A stretch of 64,000 nucleotides of DNA from the NCBI RefSeq assembly GCF_000739435.1, contig NZ_CP009159.1, positions 806,001-870,000 on the forward strand, read 5' to 3'. The notes under the pieces are model-generated. The model was not told where the DNA came from, made no database searches, and saw only the letters and a list, made by a program, of their open reading frames with translations. Both the position numbers and the translations under genes were made by a program. Source of the stretch: Actinobacillus suis ATCC 33415 (GTDB taxonomy: Bacteria; Pseudomonadota; Gammaproteobacteria; Enterobacterales; Pasteurellaceae). Of the stretch, positions 47,948 through 57,359 are shown in pieces; position 1 is the stretch's first letter, and every line of letters begins with the position of its first letter.

Positions 47948-49678
47948 ATGTTTACACGCCTTCGCTCATTATTACCGACCAATTCTCGTCAATATCGAGA
48001 AGAAACCTCACAACGCATTACGTGGGGTCATTGGTTTACCCTTTTTAATGTAGTGTTGGCGTTACTTATTTCTTCCCGCTACGCTTTTAATGCCGATTGG
48101 CCTAATACACTGTCAGGTAAACTTTACTTTTTTACCAGTCTGTTCGGGCATTTCAGTTTTATTGTATTTGCCTGCTACTTACTGCTACTCTTTCCATTAA
48201 GTTTCGTCATCAAAAATGACCGTACTTTCCGAGGTATTTCAGTTATTTTAGCAACTATCGGGCAAACCTTTCTTTTAGTCGATACCGAAGTATTTAAGCG
48301 ATTCTATCTGCATTTATCACCGCTTGTTTGGGACTTATTAGTTAATCCCGAACAAGGTGAACTTACTCGTCAATGGCAATTACTCTTTGTACCAATGCCA
48401 CTTATTTTGTTAGCGGAAATGCTCTATTCACGTTGGTGTTGGCAAAAATTACGTAGTTTTAATCGCCAAAAATGGGGTAAATATGTTGCTTATTTTTTCT
48501 TAAGCTGTTTTACCGCGACACATTTAATTTACGCTTGGGCGGATATGACGTTATACCGTCCGATTACCGCACAAAAGGCAAACTATCCGTTATCACATCC
48601 GATGACCGCTCGTACCTTCTTACAAAAGCATGGGCTGATTGATCGTGCTGAGTTACAGCAAGAAATTGAAGAAAATGGTCGTTTAGACAGTTTCTATTTA
48701 AATTACCCGAAACACCAACTGACCTTTACTAAAAAGCCTCATTCAAATATTTTACTAATCAATTTATCAGGATTACGTAATAACGCTATCAATAGCGAAA
48801 ACACGCCAACACTTGCTGACGTTAGTCGTAAATCATTACGTTTTATGCAGCATTACAGCAGTGGTGACTCTCACTCTGCCGGTGTATTAGGCATCTTTTA
48901 TAGCTTAAGTGGTAAATATCTGGATTCGGTATTAGGTAATAAAGAAGCCTCTCCGTTGATGCTAGCTCTTCGCCAATCCGGTTATCAGCTCGGCTTATTC
49001 TCGCATAATGGCTTTGCGGATCCGGTATATCACCAAGCAGCTTTTGCCGGTATTTTATTGCCTGAATCCAAAAATAACCTAGACGCAATCTCACAATGGA
49101 AACAATGGCTAACAGAGCGATCTTTAAATGAGCCGTTTTTCAGTTATTTAGATTTAAGTTTACCGCAGGCAAACGCTTACGATCAGCAAACCCGATTGCT
49201 CGATTGGCAATTTAGTGAGATTTGGTCACAATTAGAAAAGAACGCTTTATTAGCAAATACCATGGTAATTATTACCTCTGATCAAGCTAATCCAACTGAT
49301 GAAATGAGCTTTACTCAGCAGGATATGCAAGTGCCGTTAATTATCTATTGGCAAGGTGAAGTGAAAGAATACGATTCGCTCTCAAGCCATTTAGATATTA
49401 TGCCGACACTGTTAACCCAGTTCTTTGGGGTACGGAATCCTCTTAGCGACTATTCTCAAGGGATCAATTTAACCGCCCCAAATAATCGTCTATGGGTATT
49501 AGCGTCTAACCATAATTGGAATGTTGCGATTATGCCGAATGGTGAACAATACCATATTGATCGCAAAGGTCATTTTGAGAAATTTAATGCTCAAGGCGAA
49601 AAAGAGAAAAGCGATCGTCCGCCTTTAGCGCTCTTCTTACAAATGATTCAGCAAAGTAACCAATTTGTCGAGAAATAA
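47948..49678 (+). CDS. yejM: Inner-membrane sulfatase-like protein YejM/PbgA (LapC)
   Basis: A 576-residue protein with five N-terminal membrane helices (about 20-190, the DUF3413 part) and a periplasmic alkaline-phosphatase/sulfatase-like domain (about 245-560: ILLINLSGLRNNAI, HSAGVLGIFYSLSG, VIITSDQANP). The nucleophile position lacks the sulfatase Cys/Ser signature, in line with YejM acting as a regulator, not a hydrolase. YejM senses periplasmic LPS and controls LapB-FtsH degradation of LpxC. The link to ftsH in this window is functional only. Confidence 0.93.
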   Translation: MFTRLRSLLPTNSRQYREETSQRITWGHWFTLFNVVLALLISSRYAFNADWPNTLSGKLYFFTSLFGHFSFIVFACYLLLLFPLSFVIKNDRTFRGISVILATIGQTFLLVDTEVFKRFYLHLSPLVWDLLVNPEQGELTRQWQLLFVPMPLILLAEMLYSRWCWQKLRSFNRQKWGKYVAYFFLSCFTATHLIYAWADMTLYRPITAQKANYPLSHPMTARTFLQKHGLIDRAELQQEIEENGRLDSFYLNYPKHQLTFTKKPHSNILLINLSGLRNNAINSENTPTLADVSRKSLRFMQHYSSGDSHSAGVLGIFYSLSGKYLDSVLGNKEASPLMLALRQSGYQLGLFSHNGFADPVYHQAAFAGILLPESKNNLDAISQWKQWLTERSLNEPFFSYLDLSLPQANAYDQQTRLLDWQFSEIWSQLEKNALLANTMVIITSDQANPTDEMSFTQQDMQVPLIIYWQGEVKEYDSLSSHLDIMPTLLTQFFGVRNPLSDYSQGINLTAPNNRLWVLASNHNWNVAIMPNGEQYHIDRKGHFEKFNAQGEKEKSDRPPLALFLQMIQQSNQFVEK

Positions 49679-49692
49679 GGATTAGAAATATA

Positions 49693-49739
49693 ACAAGCGG
49701 TCAAATTTAGCGAATTTTTTACTAAATTTAACCGCTTGT
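49693..49739. terminator. Facing uptake-signal stem-loop after yejM
   Basis: ACAAGCGGTCAAATTTAG and CTAAATTTAACCGCTTGT pair with one mismatch (49693-49739). It separates the yejM stop from the convergent PrpF-family gene. Confidence 0.75.
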
Positions 49740-49785
49740 ATTCTCTATAAGCATTTATGTGTTAAGCATATAAAAACTTAACATA

Positions 49786-50853
49786 CTATTCTGCCGTTTC
49801 ATCATAATATACTTCACCCATCATCAGCGGTTTAGCAGTACGTACCAGCGCTGCTCGAGTGAATTTATAATCACCATCTACGTTCTCGCAAACCATGTCA
49901 ACGCTGATAAAACCGGAAGGATGTTCAATCGTTACTACGCTACCGGTATCTTTATAAAGCGGATGCGCAATCGTACCTTCAATATTACACGCTGCAGAAA
50001 CACAAATTGAACCGGTTACCGCATGGCTTGCATGGCATTTGTCCGGCACGAAGTAGCGAGACGTAATATTTCCTTTGCCCACCGGTGCCGATAAAATCCC
50101 CATTTTCGGAATCACTTTTTCAGATACATCGCCTAATCCCATCATTTCACCTGCTTTACGACGAATTGGCTCAATGACTTCGAATAACGCACGATTCTCA
50201 TCTAGTTCCGCTTTGGTTTCTTTACCGGTTAAACCAAGATCTTGTGCATTAAACAGCACCATCGGCATCGCTACATCAATACAAGTCACATTATAGCCAT
50301 TGATATTATCTTGTTTATTGCCGGTCGGAAAAACTTTACCGGTTTTGGCCCCTTCAATCTGACTAAAATTGAGATTTACCGGCGATCCCGTTCCCGGAAC
50401 ACCGGAAACTTCCGCATTACCCGTATATTTTAATTGCTTATTTGGTGACTCGGCAGAAACTTCGATAATACTGTTGGTATTAACGTTATTTACTACGACA
50501 CTTGTGATACCATCTTGTAATTCAATCAAGCCCTTTTCACTCGCAAAACAGATAATACCGGATAAAATATTACCGCATGAAGGTGCCGTATCTACCACTT
50601 TTTGACCGATACCCACCTGTGCAAATAAGTAATCTAAATCAACCCCTTCTTTTTCAGATTTTGAAACGATCGCCACTTTACTGGTTACACTTGTCGCACC
50701 GCCCAAGCCGTTAATTTGAGTCGGATCGCCCGATCCCATAATTGCCATTAAGAATTTATCACGTTCAGCTACATCTGCCGGTAAATCATCTTTTAAGAAA
50801 TACACGCCTTTTGATGTACCGCCACGAATGATCATACAAGGGACTTTTTTCAT
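49786..50853 (-). CDS. PrpF-family aconitate/methylaconitate isomerase-like protein
   Basis: A 355-residue protein of the PrpF superfamily. The ATG used here (MKKVPCMIIRGGTSKG) has AAAGGTGG upstream; a GTG three codons earlier is less likely. The family signatures are PCMIIRGGTSKGVYF, then VDTAPSCGNILSGI, with the catalytic-site Cys, and HASHAVTGSICVSAAC. Known members isomerise 2-methylaconitate (PrpF), 4-oxalomesaconate (GalD) or trans-aconitate. No methylcitrate or gallate genes are nearby, but acnB is, so an aconitate-type substrate is the best guess. It follows the carboxylate carrier and would be cotranscribed with it. Confidence 0.85.
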   Translation of the reverse strand: MKKVPCMIIRGGTSKGVYFLKDDLPADVAERDKFLMAIMGSGDPTQINGLGGATSVTSKVAIVSKSEKEGVDLDYLFAQVGIGQKVVDTAPSCGNILSGIICFASEKGLIELQDGITSVVVNNVNTNSIIEVSAESPNKQLKYTGNAEVSGVPGTGSPVNLNFSQIEGAKTGKVFPTGNKQDNINGYNVTCIDVAMPMVLFNAQDLGLTGKETKAELDENRALFEVIEPIRRKAGEMMGLGDVSEKVIPKMGILSAPVGKGNITSRYFVPDKCHASHAVTGSICVSAACNIEGTIAHPLYKDTGSVVTIEHPSGFISVDMVCENVDGDYKFTRAALVRTAKPLMMGEVYYDETAE

Positions 50854-50880
50854 TTTTTCCACCTTTGCAAAAAAGTTATG

Positions 50881-50920
50881 AAATTTGACCGCTTGCGCAA
50901 TCTGCTAAGCGGTCAAATTT
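50881..50920 (-). terminator. Uptake-signal stem-loop between the carrier and PrpF-like genes
   Basis: AAATTTGACCGCTT (50881-50894) and AAGCGGTCAAATTT (50907-50920) are perfect complements over 14 bases. Confidence 0.7.
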
Positions 50921-50933
50921 GCGAATTATTTTA

Positions 50934-52397
50934 CTAGCCTAAAATACCCATACTTTGGAGCATTGACCACCAACCAAAACCAACTGTTACTTGGATAAAT
51001 AATGTCACCAACGCACATACTCCACCGGCAATCCAAAATGACTTCACATCGTGATAGCCTAAGCCGTAGATAACTGCAGCCGGTGCCGATGCATAGTGCG
51101 TTACCATGCTGCCATAGCTATTAGAGAATAATAAACCGAACGCTAAAAATACTGGATCAGCTCCCGCTGCCATACCTACTGCACAAAATACCGGCACCAT
51201 TGATGCAACATAAGCCGCCCCTGAAGCAAATACATACCGAACAAGCACACTCAGCGTAAGTAGTAAAATAGTAATTACCATTGGACTACCTAAATCAGCC
51301 GGTACTAAATTGCTCATTGTATTTGATAGCCAAACAAAAAATTTCGCTTGTGTAAGTACAGCTGCAATACCTAATAAACCACCGTACCAAGTCAATGTCG
51401 TCCAACCGCCTTTGTTTTTAAGCACATCGTCCCAAGACAACACCGATGTAATCACAATCGCAGCCATTGCGGCAATTGCCACGGTAAATTCAGAAAGATT
51501 TAATTGTTTTGAGAACACCCAGCCTAATACTGCACTGATAAATACGCCGGCTAATACTTTTTCTTTCGCCGTCATTGGTCCCATCGCTTCTAAACCTTCA
51601 CGAGCAATCGTTTTGTTATCAACATTTTTAAGTTCCGGTTTGTAAAGCACATAAGTGACAAAAGGTAACAGTAATAAAGTGAGTAAGCCCGGCACTGATG
51701 CGGCTAAGAACCATTGCGTCCAACTTACATCAATATTTAAAATCGGACGCATCAACTCAAGCGCTACTGCATTTGGTGCCATTGCCGTTAAGAAAATAAA
51801 ACCTGTGGTTTTAACCACCATATAAGTATTAAGCAGCAAATAATGCCCCGCTTTACGAGGTGAAGTTTCAGGTTCTGAGCCTAAAGAAACGGCGATAGAT
51901 TGCATAATTGGAGCTAGGATACCGCCACCACGTGCCGTTGTTGATGGCATTGCCGGTGAAATTAATAAGTCTAGCATCGCATTTACATAGCCTAAACGTA
52001 ACGTTGTGCTACCAAATGCGCCAATCATTTTATAAGCAATACGGCGACCTAAACCGGTTTGCACAAATGCTGCGCTCATAGAAAACGCAGCAAACACTAA
52101 CCAAGTTGTACCCGATTTATAACCATCTAATACTGAACCTTGTTTTACTGCGACTTTTGTACCGTCAGCTAACACTTCAGCGGGCGTATTACCAATAATA
52201 ATAGCGGAAATCGCAACGGCAGCTAACAGAAGAGGGGGAGCCGGGAAAGGTTTAAGAATGAGAGCAAGAATAGTACCGATATAAACACCTAAAATGTGCC
52301 AGCCAAGCACAGATAAGCCTTCAGGCGTAGGGAAAATATAAGTAACTATTGGGCATGCAAGAATAATTACATAGTGCAGAAGTTTTTTCAGGTTCAT
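50934..52397 (-). CDS. DASS-family carboxylate transporter
   Basis: A 487-residue carrier with about twelve membrane segments of the DASS (SLC13-like) family. The ATG MNLKKLLHYV has GAGG about nine bases upstream; an ORF 13 codons longer includes promoter sequence. The two Ser-Asn-Thr-like family motifs appear as SPAMPSTTARGGGIL and ASGAAYVASMVPVF. DASS carriers import succinate, citrate, tartrate, aconitate or similar acids. With the PrpF-like isomerase and acnB it suggests uptake and use of a tricarboxylate such as aconitate, but the substrate is inferred from context. Confidence 0.85.
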   Translation of the reverse strand: MNLKKLLHYVIILACPIVTYIFPTPEGLSVLGWHILGVYIGTILALILKPFPAPPLLLAAVAISAIIIGNTPAEVLADGTKVAVKQGSVLDGYKSGTTWLVFAAFSMSAAFVQTGLGRRIAYKMIGAFGSTTLRLGYVNAMLDLLISPAMPSTTARGGGILAPIMQSIAVSLGSEPETSPRKAGHYLLLNTYMVVKTTGFIFLTAMAPNAVALELMRPILNIDVSWTQWFLAASVPGLLTLLLLPFVTYVLYKPELKNVDNKTIAREGLEAMGPMTAKEKVLAGVFISAVLGWVFSKQLNLSEFTVAIAAMAAIVITSVLSWDDVLKNKGGWTTLTWYGGLLGIAAVLTQAKFFVWLSNTMSNLVPADLGSPMVITILLLTLSVLVRYVFASGAAYVASMVPVFCAVGMAAGADPVFLAFGLLFSNSYGSMVTHYASAPAAVIYGLGYHDVKSFWIAGGVCALVTLFIQVTVGFGWWSMLQSMGILG

Positions 52398-52410
52398 AAG
52401 AAATACCTCA

Positions 52411-52466
52411 TTGTAAGTATAAATTCGTATAGTCATATATATAACTAGTTGTATTTATACTTGCAA
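52411..52466 (-). promoter_or_regulatory. Long inverted repeat spanning the carrier promoter
   Basis: TTGTAAGTATAAAT (52411-52424) and ATTTATACTTGCAA (52453-52466) are inverted copies with one mismatch over 14 bases, 28 bases apart. The carrier promoter (TTGCAA at 52466-52461, 17 bases, TATATA at 52443-52438) lies inside it. Confidence 0.7.
52426..52444 (-). promoter_or_regulatory. Operator-like site over the carrier promoter
   Basis: CGTATAGTCATATATATAA resembles the acnB-side operator: both share TATAGTCAT followed by N-TATAT. It covers the -10 box and start point of the carrier promoter. Confidence 0.5.
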
Positions 52467-52498
52467 GTACCGATCTCGCAAAAATTTGAGATAAATCA

Positions 52499-52527
52499 TA
52501 AAAAAGGGCAAAGATTACTCTTTGCCC
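52499..52527 (-). terminator. Terminator after the gntR gene
   Basis: On the minus strand GGGCAAAG, short loop, CTTTGCCC, then TTTTTT. It separates the regulator transcript from the carrier promoter. Confidence 0.85.
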
Positions 52528-52587
52528 ATTATTGTTCTATTATTTGCACTTTTTTTGCAAAATTTGACCGCTTGTTTAAAGTCTTTC

Positions 52588-53328
52588 TTAGGTAATAATC
52601 GTCTCGTAGTAGAAATCTTCCGCTAAACCATAAGATTCTCGATACTCAATAATGCTCCCGTCCAATCCTTTCGCTGCACGACACACTTTAATCACGGTTT
52701 TATCTTGCCCGTCCGTTAGATAAGTATCGCTATGGCTTAATAAAATCGTCATTTGCTCCTTTGCCGAGACGACTAATTGTCCACATTTCTTAAAATAAAA
52801 CGGATAAAGCAGATTCTCAAATTGCTCCGGTTTTACTGAAAGTAATTCACTAAATTTTTCCGGAGACAGCCAAATCTTATCGCTCACAATCACTTTATTA
52901 TCGACGGAACGGATTCGCTCAAGGTAGATAAGCTCTCGCTCCACCGGCTCGCCCAATAACTGATTAATCTTTGGGTTTGCTTTCACACTTTTAATGCATT
53001 TAACTTCACCGATTGGTGTTTCCGGCTTCCCTTCTTTGGCATTACGTAGATAGAATCGCACAATCGACGATTCAACAAATGCAGGATGTTTTAAGAAAGT
53101 TCCCTTACCTTGATGCTTAATCAGCACCCCTTCTTCCACCAAGCCCTCAACCGCTTTACGCACAGTTCCGATGGACACTTCATAAGTTGCCGCTAATTCC
53201 TGTTCACTAGGAATTGCTTTCTCAAAACTCCAATTATTTTCAGCTAAAAATCTTTGCAATTCGTATTTAATTTGTAGATAACGGGGAATTTTATTTAAAT
53301 CGACATATTTTTGATCATAGTTAAACAT
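52588..53328 (-). CDS. GntR-family regulator (HutC/UTRA type)
   Basis: A 246-residue GntR regulator: winged helix (about 15-80, EQELAATYEVSIGTVRKAVEGLVEEGVLIKHQGKGTFL) followed by a UTRA ligand domain (about 95-240, with LIYLERIRSVDNKVIVSDKIWL). UTRA domains bind small molecules such as sugars, amino acids or carboxylates. It is divergent from acnB and lies just upstream of the carrier/PrpF operon, with a palindrome in the divergent region and a related site over the carrier promoter; it is the likely repressor of both units. Confidence 0.92.
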   Translation of the reverse strand: MFNYDQKYVDLNKIPRYLQIKYELQRFLAENNWSFEKAIPSEQELAATYEVSIGTVRKAVEGLVEEGVLIKHQGKGTFLKHPAFVESSIVRFYLRNAKEGKPETPIGEVKCIKSVKANPKINQLLGEPVERELIYLERIRSVDNKVIVSDKIWLSPEKFSELLSVKPEQFENLLYPFYFKKCGQLVVSAKEQMTILLSHSDTYLTDGQDKTVIKVCRAAKGLDGSIIEYRESYGLAEDFYYETIIT

Positions 53329-53351
53329 TTATATTTTTCTCTTAAAATCAA

Positions 53352-53380
53352 TTGACTCACTACCGAAAAATAAGTAGTGT
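53352..53380 (+). promoter_or_regulatory. acnB promoter
   Basis: TTGACT (53352-53357), 17 bases, TAGTGT (53375-53380); predicted start near 53387. Confidence 0.55.
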
Positions 53381-53385
53381 TTCGA

Positions 53386-53403
53386 CATATAGTCATCTAT
53401 ATG
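53386..53403. promoter_or_regulatory. Operator between gntR and acnB
   Basis: CATATAG-TCAT-CTATATG: a perfect palindrome with seven-base arms and a four-base spacer. It sits on the predicted acnB start point and about 60 bases upstream of the divergent gntR start. Confidence 0.8.
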
Positions 53404-53447
53404 TTTATAGGTTTCTTCTACTTCTAATTTATTGTGGGGTGACAATC

Positions 53448-56054
53448 ATGTCTAATTTTCTTCAAACATATTATGAACACGTTGCCGAACGTGCGGCAAT
53501 AGGGATTGTACCAAAAGCATTGGATGCTCAACAAACCGTACAGTTAATCGAATTGTTACAATCACCGATTGCCGGCAAAGAAGCCGAACTTCTTGAGTTA
53601 TTTGAAACACGCATTCCTGCCGGCGTGGACGATGCCGCCAAAGTTAAAGCTGAATTTCTGACAGGCATTGCTAATGGTAGCATAACTAGTCCATTAATTT
53701 CTCCTGAACATGCAGTAAAATTATTGGGTACAATGAGTGGTGGCTATAATGTCACACCGCTTGTTGATTTGTTAGACCATGCGCAATTGGCACCGCTTGC
53801 TGCTCAAGCCCTTTCTCATACCCTGCTTATTTTCGATAGTTTCAAAGACATTGCTGCTAAAGCTAAACAAGGTAATCCTCACGCTCAACAAGTACTTCAA
53901 TCTTGGGCTGATGCCGAATGGTTCACTTCTCGCCCAACACTTGCGGAAAAAATCACACTGACAGTATTTAAAGTACTTGGTGAAACCAACACGGACGACC
54001 TTTCTCCGGCGCAAGATGCTTGGTGTCGTTCCGATATCCCGTTGCATGCCAATGCGATGCTAAAAATGAAACGTGAAGGCATTGAACCGGATCAAGAAGG
54101 TGCGGTCGGCCCGTTAAAACAATTAGCCGCGTTAAAAGAAAAAGGCTTTCCACTTGTGTATGTCGGTGATGTTGTCGGTACCGGTTCATCACGTAAATCG
54201 GCAGCTAACTCAGTGTTATGGCACATGGGTACCGATATTCCGTATATTCCGAATAAACGTACCGGTGGTTTTGTCCTAGGAGGTAAAATTGCACCGATTT
54301 TCTTTAATACGGCAGAAGACTCCGGTGCATTACCGATTGAATTAGATGTGACTAAACTAAATATGGGCGATGTAATCGACCTTTACCCATACGCTGGTAA
54401 AGTATGCAAGCATAATTCAGATGAAGTGATTACTACTTTCTCATACAAAACCAATGTGTTGTTGGATGAAGTTCGTGCAGGCGGTCGAATTCCATTAATT
54501 ATCGGCCGTAGCTTAACCGCTAAAGCACGTGCAGAACTTGACTTACCGGAAAGTGATGTATTTGCCAAACTTGCTGAAGTCGCTGACTCTGGCAAAGGTT
54601 ATACTCTAGCGCAGAAAATGGTAGGTAAAGCTTGCGGCGTAAAAGGGGTACGTGCAGGGCAATATTGTGAGCCTGCAATGACTTCCGTAGGTTCGCAAGA
54701 TACAACCGGTACAATGACTCGTGACGAATTAAAAGATCTTGCGTGCTTAAGATTCTCTGCACCGCTTGTCATGCAATCATTCTGCCATACCGCGCCGTAT
54801 CCGAAACCAAGTGATGTGGTTACTCATCAAACATTACCGGAATTTATCACGAGCCGTGGCGGTATCGCATTACGTCCGGGGGACGGTGTTATCCACTCTT
54901 GGTTAAACCGTATGTTAATGCCGTTTACGGTCGGTACCGGTGGTGACTCGCATACTCGTTTCCCAATCGGGATTTCTTTCCCTGCTGGTTCCGGTTTGGT
55001 GGCTTTTGCTGCCGCGACAGGTATGATGCCACTTGATATGCCGGAATCCGTGTTAGTCCGCTTTACTGGCACGATGCAAAAAGGTATTACATTACGCGAC
55101 TTAGTCCATGCAATTCCTTATTATGCTATCCAAAAAGGTTTACTCACCGTGGAAAAAGCGAATAAGAAAAATGTTTTCTCCGGTAGAATCCTTGAAATTG
55201 AAGGATTAGAACACCTCACCGCAGAACAAGCATTTGAACTTTCCGACGCAACCGCAGAACGCTCAGCAGCTGCTTGTACAATTAAGTTAAGCCAAGCATC
55301 AATTGAAGAATACTTACGTTCAAATGTCGTCTTGCTCAAAACTATGATTGCCGACGGTTACAGTGATGCCCAAGCTCTTGAAAATCGTATTAAAGCGATG
55401 GAAGCGTGGTTAGCAAATCCTGAAATGCTCGAAGCAGATAGCGATGCGGAATATGCGGAAATCATCGAAATCAATTTAGATGAAATCAAAGAGCCGATTT
55501 TATGTGTACCGAACGATCCTGATGACGCACGCTTATTATCTGAAGTACAAGGTAATAAGATTGATGAAGTGTTTATCGGTTCTTGTATGACCAATATCGG
55601 TCACTTCCGTGCTGCTGGTAAATTACTCAGCCAAGTAAGTGGAGAGATCAACACCCGTTTATGGCTTGCTCCACCAACCAAAATGGATGCAGCTCGCTTA
55701 TCCGAAGAAGGTTACTACAATATTTACGGACGTTCCGGCGCTCGTACCGAAATGCCGGGTTGCTCGCTCTGCATGGGTAACCAAGCTCGTGTACGTCCAA
55801 ATTCTTCGGTGGTTTCAACTTCAACCCGTAACTTCCCTAACCGTTTAGGACAAGGTGCAAATGTTTATCTTGCGTCTGCGGAACTGGCTTCTGTCGCAGC
55901 GATCTTAGGGCGTTTACCATCACCACAAGAATATTTGGAAGCGGTTGCAACACTTGATGAACAACATAATGAAGTTTATCGCTACCTCAATTTTGATCAG
56001 CTACCAAATTATGTGCAAAAAGCGGAAAGTGTAATTTTCCAAACCGCTCTCTAA
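53448..56054 (+). CDS. acnB: Bifunctional aconitate hydratase 2/2-methylisocitrate dehydratase
   Basis: An 868-residue AcnB. The start [19 protein letters not shown] has GGGGTGA upstream; the frame extends further back into the promoter and operator. The AcnB order is visible: HEAT-like domain (1-160), swivelling domain (about 170-380, [19 protein letters not shown]), and the Fe-S domain with Cys in [19 protein letters not shown] and in [14 protein letters not shown] (CxxC). It interconverts citrate, cis-aconitate and isocitrate, and can use methylaconitate. Divergent from gntR and close to a PrpF-like isomerase and carboxylate carrier, so it may serve an inducible uptake pathway. Confidence 0.97.
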   Translation: MSNFLQTYYEHVAERAAIGIVPKALDAQQTVQLIELLQSPIAGKEAELLELFETRIPAGVDDAAKVKAEFLTGIANGSITSPLISPEHAVKLLGTMSGGYNVTPLVDLLDHAQLAPLAAQALSHTLLIFDSFKDIAAKAKQGNPHAQQVLQSWADAEWFTSRPTLAEKITLTVFKVLGETNTDDLSPAQDAWCRSDIPLHANAMLKMKREGIEPDQEGAVGPLKQLAALKEKGFPLVYVGDVVGTGSSRKSAANSVLWHMGTDIPYIPNKRTGGFVLGGKIAPIFFNTAEDSGALPIELDVTKLNMGDVIDLYPYAGKVCKHNSDEVITTFSYKTNVLLDEVRAGGRIPLIIGRSLTAKARAELDLPESDVFAKLAEVADSGKGYTLAQKMVGKACGVKGVRAGQYCEPAMTSVGSQDTTGTMTRDELKDLACLRFSAPLVMQSFCHTAPYPKPSDVVTHQTLPEFITSRGGIALRPGDGVIHSWLNRMLMPFTVGTGGDSHTRFPIGISFPAGSGLVAFAAATGMMPLDMPESVLVRFTGTMQKGITLRDLVHAIPYYAIQKGLLTVEKANKKNVFSGRILEIEGLEHLTAEQAFELSDATAERSAAACTIKLSQASIEEYLRSNVVLLKTMIADGYSDAQALENRIKAMEAWLANPEMLEADSDAEYAEIIEINLDEIKEPILCVPNDPDDARLLSEVQGNKIDEVFIGSCMTNIGHFRAAGKLLSQVSGEINTRLWLAPPTKMDAARLSEEGYYNIYGRSGARTEMPGCSLCMGNQARVRPNSSVVSTSTRNFPNRLGQGANVYLASAELASVAAILGRLPSPQEYLEAVATLDEQHNEVYRYLNFDQLPNYVQKAESVIFQTAL

Positions 56055-56064
56055 GCGAAAACAA

Positions 56065-56091
56065 AAAAGTGGGCGATTAGCCCACTTTTTA
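56065..56091 (+). terminator. Terminator after acnB
   Basis: AAGTGGGC, short loop, GCCCACTT followed by TTT. The sotB stop lies just beyond, so it may act for both convergent genes. Confidence 0.85.
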
Positions 56092-56108
56092 TTTGCCTTT
56101 TAAAACTG

Positions 56109-57284
56109 TTATTTCACTACTCGATAGCGTAGTGAAATAAACACAAACCACAAGATTGCAATCCCTGCTAATCCGCTACCAATTAATCCGATATAAGGTA
56201 AGCCAATATGTTGGATCACTTGGCTACCGATTAATGCTCCGCCACCAATTCCAACATTATAAATGCCTGAATAAATTGCTGTTGCCACATCAGTCGCATC
56301 TGGTGCGAGATCCAACACTTGCATTTGCAATGCGATACTCATGGCGGTAATACCAATCCCCCAAATAAACACAATGCCGAACATTGCCGCAATATGATCG
56401 CTCAATGGTAATAAACACAATTGCATTAGCATAATGAGTGCCATATTAGCGATGATAAATTTTTTCGGCGCTTTCGGATATAAACGCCCGAATAAGAAAC
56501 TTGCCACTACACCGGCTAAACCGAACACTAATAAAATTGCCGTACTGGTTTGTTCACTCATTTGGCTGATCTTCACCATAAACGGTTCAATATAACTATA
56601 GCCGGTAAAATGCCCGGAGATCACGACCACCGTGAGCAAGTAAATACCGATTAGCATCGGACGCTTGATTAAAATCGGTAAACTGGCTAATGACCCCGAA
56701 TTTTTGCTTGGTAAATGTGGTAGTAACTTCCACATAATCAACATAATACCAAGTGCAATAATGCCGATCAGCGCAAAGGTTTCACGCCAACCGAATGCTT
56801 GTCCAATCATTCGACCTAACGGTAGACCAAGAATCATCGCTAATGAGCTACCTAACGCTAATAGCCCTAGCGCCTGTTGTTTCTTATCTTTCGGTGCAAC
56901 TCGAATCACCAGCGAAGCGGTTATTGACCAAAAGATAGCGTGAGTAAGTGCAATCCCAATTCGAGATACCAATAACATTGCAAAACTGGTGGCGAAATAA
57001 GAAATCGCATGACACACAATAAATACCGCAAACAATACGAGCAACAAACGCTTTCGTTCTACTTTTGCAGTAAGTAGCATAAAAGGTAACGAAGCGAGAA
57101 ACACCACCCACGCATAGGCGGTAATCATTAAGCCGGTTGTTGCCGTTTCCATCTCAAAACTCGCTGCGATGTCCGAAAGTAAGGCTACTGGAATAAATTC
57201 CGTGGTATTAAAAATAAATGCGGACAGTGAAAATGCAAACACACGTAAAAATGAAAGTCTGCGCTGTTCTTTTCTGGTTATCAT
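56109..57284 (-). CDS. sotB: Sugar/drug efflux transporter, SotB-like (MFS)
   Basis: A 391-residue DHA1-type exporter with twelve membrane segments. The start FLRVFAFSLSAFIFNTTEFIPVALLSDIAASFEM is close to E. coli SotB (YdeA), which exports arabinose and other sugars and related inducers. The motif-C helix (LGLLALGSSLAMILGLPLG) marks it as an exporter. It converges with acnB and has no regulator next to it; substrate unproven. Confidence 0.83.
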   Translation of the reverse strand: MITRKEQRRLSFLRVFAFSLSAFIFNTTEFIPVALLSDIAASFEMETATTGLMITAYAWVVFLASLPFMLLTAKVERKRLLLVLFAVFIVCHAISYFATSFAMLLVSRIGIALTHAIFWSITASLVIRVAPKDKKQQALGLLALGSSLAMILGLPLGRMIGQAFGWRETFALIGIIALGIMLIMWKLLPHLPSKNSGSLASLPILIKRPMLIGIYLLTVVVISGHFTGYSYIEPFMVKISQMSEQTSTAILLVFGLAGVVASFLFGRLYPKAPKKFIIANMALIMLMQLCLLPLSDHIAAMFGIVFIWGIGITAMSIALQMQVLDLAPDATDVATAIYSGIYNVGIGGGALIGSQVIQHIGLPYIGLIGSGLAGIAILWFVFISLRYRVVK

Positions 57285-57303
57285 TTTATCTTCCTAAAAA
57301 ATT

Positions 57304-57346
57304 AAGCGGTCAGATTTTGCAATTTTTTTGCAATTTCTGACCGCTT
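57304..57346 (-). terminator. Uptake-signal stem-loop after mukB
   Basis: AAGCGGTCAGA (57304-57314) and TCTGACCGCTT (57336-57346) pair perfectly, with further pairing TTTTGCAA/TTGCAATT inside. It lies after the mukB stop. Confidence 0.7.
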
Positions 57347-57359
57347 GTAAGTTTACGCT

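Noticed and set aside
52398..52436. Thirteen-codon extension of the DASS carrier
   Set aside because: It overlaps the promoter and operator and lacks a ribosome site; GAGG precedes the ATG at 52397.
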